Below are positions 63,057-64,000 of a stretch of DNA of 64,000 nt, one piece after another (the first letter of the stretch is position 1; each line of letters begins with the position of its first letter). The DNA comes from Ruegeria pomeroyi. Lineage in GTDB: Bacteria; Pseudomonadota; Alphaproteobacteria; Rhodobacterales; Rhodobacteraceae. Position numbers and translations under genes: made by a program. The stretch is from the NCBI RefSeq assembly GCF_021405525.1, contig NZ_JAGQAG010000004.1, positions 186,001 to 250,000 on the forward strand, given 5' to 3'. The notes beneath the pieces are model-generated. The model was not told the origin of the DNA and made no database searches. It worked only from the letters and a program-made list of their open reading frames with translations.

Positions 63057-63825
63057 GTGCCGTTTCTCTGCGGCGCACGCGCAGCAGCTGGGCCAGGATC
63101 GAGAGGGCGATTTCCTCTGGCGTAACAGCGCCCAGGTCCAACCCGGCAGGTGCGTTTACAGCTTTTGTCTTTTCCAGCCCGATTCCCGCGCTGTGAAGCT
63201 TCTCGGCAAGAGCCGAATATTTCCGGCCGCTGCCAACAAAGGCGACATATGCAGCATCGACCGAGAGCGCCGCTTTCAGAGCATCAAGGTCGCCCTGTCC
63301 CTGTGTCGCGATCACGATGAATTTTTGCTGTGAATCCACCGGCTCAGACGTAATGGCTGAAGAAACCGACCAATGAAACTGCGGAGCAAGTGTGCTGAGC
63401 GCTTGTGCGACGGGAGACGTGCCCAAGATCACCAGCTCGGGCATTGGCAGGCAAGGCTCGATAAAGATATCCACGGTCCCACGCGATGGGCAGCCGTTGC
63501 GCGCAAAGTGCGTGCCATCGACGGTATCGCCTGGGGCGACGCCCTTTTCCGCCAGAAGATCCTCGGGGGCAACCGAAATGAGTTGTGGCACGCCGCTTTG
63601 CAATGCCTCCACCGCCGCGCGTTTGACGGCGCCGCGCGTGCATCCTCCACCCAGCCAGCCATGCACGATGGTGCCGTCCGCACTTAGGAGCGCCTTGGCC
63701 CCAGGCTTTGCGGCCGTCGCCCCGGCTGTCCGCACGATGGTCGCAAAGGCAAAAGGCACCTGCCGCGCCCGCAACTCCTGCGCTGCATCGGCCAAATCGG
63801 TGTCAAGGATCTCTGCCGGGCTCAT
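63043..63825 (-). CDS. XdhC/CoxI-family Mo-hydroxylase maturation protein
   Basis: A 260-residue XdhC/CoxI-type protein. The N-terminal domain has FATIVRTAGATAAKPGAKAL and WLGGGCTRGAV. The C-terminal Rossmann-like half has AAYVAFVGSGRKYSALAEKL and GLDLGAVTPEEIALSILAQL, the family ending. XdhC binds the molybdenum cofactor, oversees its sulfuration and delivers it to the hydroxylase. Its start overlaps the coxE stop by 3 bases. Unlike the two fragments elsewhere in the window, this copy is complete, so it may serve the coxGSLM enzyme. Confidence 0.9.
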   Translation of the reverse strand: MSPAEILDTDLADAAQELRARQVPFAFATIVRTAGATAAKPGAKALLSADGTIVHGWLGGGCTRGAVKRAAVEALQSGVPQLISVAPEDLLAEKGVAPGDTVDGTHFARNGCPSRGTVDIFIEPCLPMPELVILGTSPVAQALSTLAPQFHWSVSSAITSEPVDSQQKFIVIATQGQGDLDALKAALSVDAAYVAFVGSGRKYSALAEKLHSAGIGLEKTKAVNAPAGLDLGAVTPEEIALSILAQLLRVRRRETARANG

Positions 63826-64000
63826 AGCGCACCCAATTCGGTTTCAAGTGCGGCCAGATCATCCAGCCTATTGGCAGCCTTAAACAGGTCGAGGTGGGGC
63901 AAGGCCGCCGCCATTCCCCCAGCCACTGGCGCGTAGTCGCGCCATCCTTTGAGAGGGTTGAGCCAGATGATCTTGCAGCTACGCTTTTTGAGCTTAGTCA
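63822..64000 (-). CDS. coxE: CoxE-like VWA-domain protein, C-terminal part
   Basis: The 59 visible codons end a protein whose 5' part lies beyond the window. IIWLNPLKGWRDYAPVAGGM followed by AAALPHLDLFKAANRLDDLA is the typical C-terminal stretch of CoxE-type VWA proteins. These work with the AAA+ protein CoxD to assemble the Mo/Cu site of CO dehydrogenase-like enzymes. The stop overlaps the following XdhC-family gene, giving an accessory operon coxE-xdhC-(mocA)-coxG. Confidence 0.85.
   Translation of the reverse strand, partial: TKLKKRSCKIIWLNPLKGWRDYAPVAGGMAAALPHLDLFKAANRLDDLAALETELGAL

Overview
The window looks like chromosomal (or chromid) DNA of a denitrifying alphaproteobacterium of the Roseobacter/Paracoccus group (Rhodobacteraceae). 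The reasons are high GC, a nirSECF-DL-G-H-J-N cluster in Paracoccus order, a complete beta-hydroxyaspartate cycle locus (bhcRABCD), a monomeric isocitrate dehydrogenase and Rhodobacterales-type intergenic repeats. I recognised no rRNA, tRNA or CRISPR array.

Layout. (1) 1-8202: the end of cytochrome cd1 nitrite reductase and the whole heme d1 assembly operon, closed by a small membrane protein and a striking triple hairpin (8223-8290). (2) 8418-13064: an aminotransferase, malonyl-CoA synthetase and, convergent, a divergent GlmS-like protein. (3) 13337-18797: bhcR divergent from bhcABCD, which assimilate glyoxylate (from glycolate, a C2 compound) into oxaloacetate. (4) 19128-20822: a sulfide:quinone reductase-like gene killed by two in-frame stops, plus a small membrane protein. 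(5) 20984-23197: monomeric NADP-isocitrate dehydrogenase. (6) 23877-30513: LuxR-type regulator, amidase and a branched-chain/urea/amide-type ABC importer with a permease-ATPase fusion. (7) 30984-34649: a very large LuxR-HTH / five-GAF / class III nucleotide cyclase. (8) 34798-37100: a mosaic of decayed pieces (XdhC fragment, frameshifted virB3, virB2), probably an island remnant.

(9) 37195-59711 is the most interesting part: an apparently self-contained sigma-54 regulon. It carries its own divergent RpoN-type sigma factor (58434-59711) and an AcoR-type activator that lacks the usual C-terminal DNA-binding helix-turn-helix. Three nearly identical -24/-12 promoters sit in front of (a) an ABC importer followed on the same strand by lipA, acs and two Lin0512-like genes, (b) acoXABC, and (c) a form II CoxGSLM-type molybdenum hydroxylase. 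A peroxiredoxin and an AhpD/CMD-like protein lie between acoC and the activator. My inference is that a small ketol, diol or related compound is imported and cleaved by the Aco complex. The aldehyde released would be oxidised by the Mo-hydroxylase and activated by Acs, while LipA supplies the lipoyl group for AcoC. The real substrate is unknown.

(10) 59801-64000: an IS66-family element whose tnpA end has been lost and fused in frame to the first 68 codons of an XdhC-family gene. Beyond it are a second coxG, a truncated MocA-like gene, an XdhC-family gene and the end of a coxE-like gene, all accessory functions for molybdenum hydroxylases.
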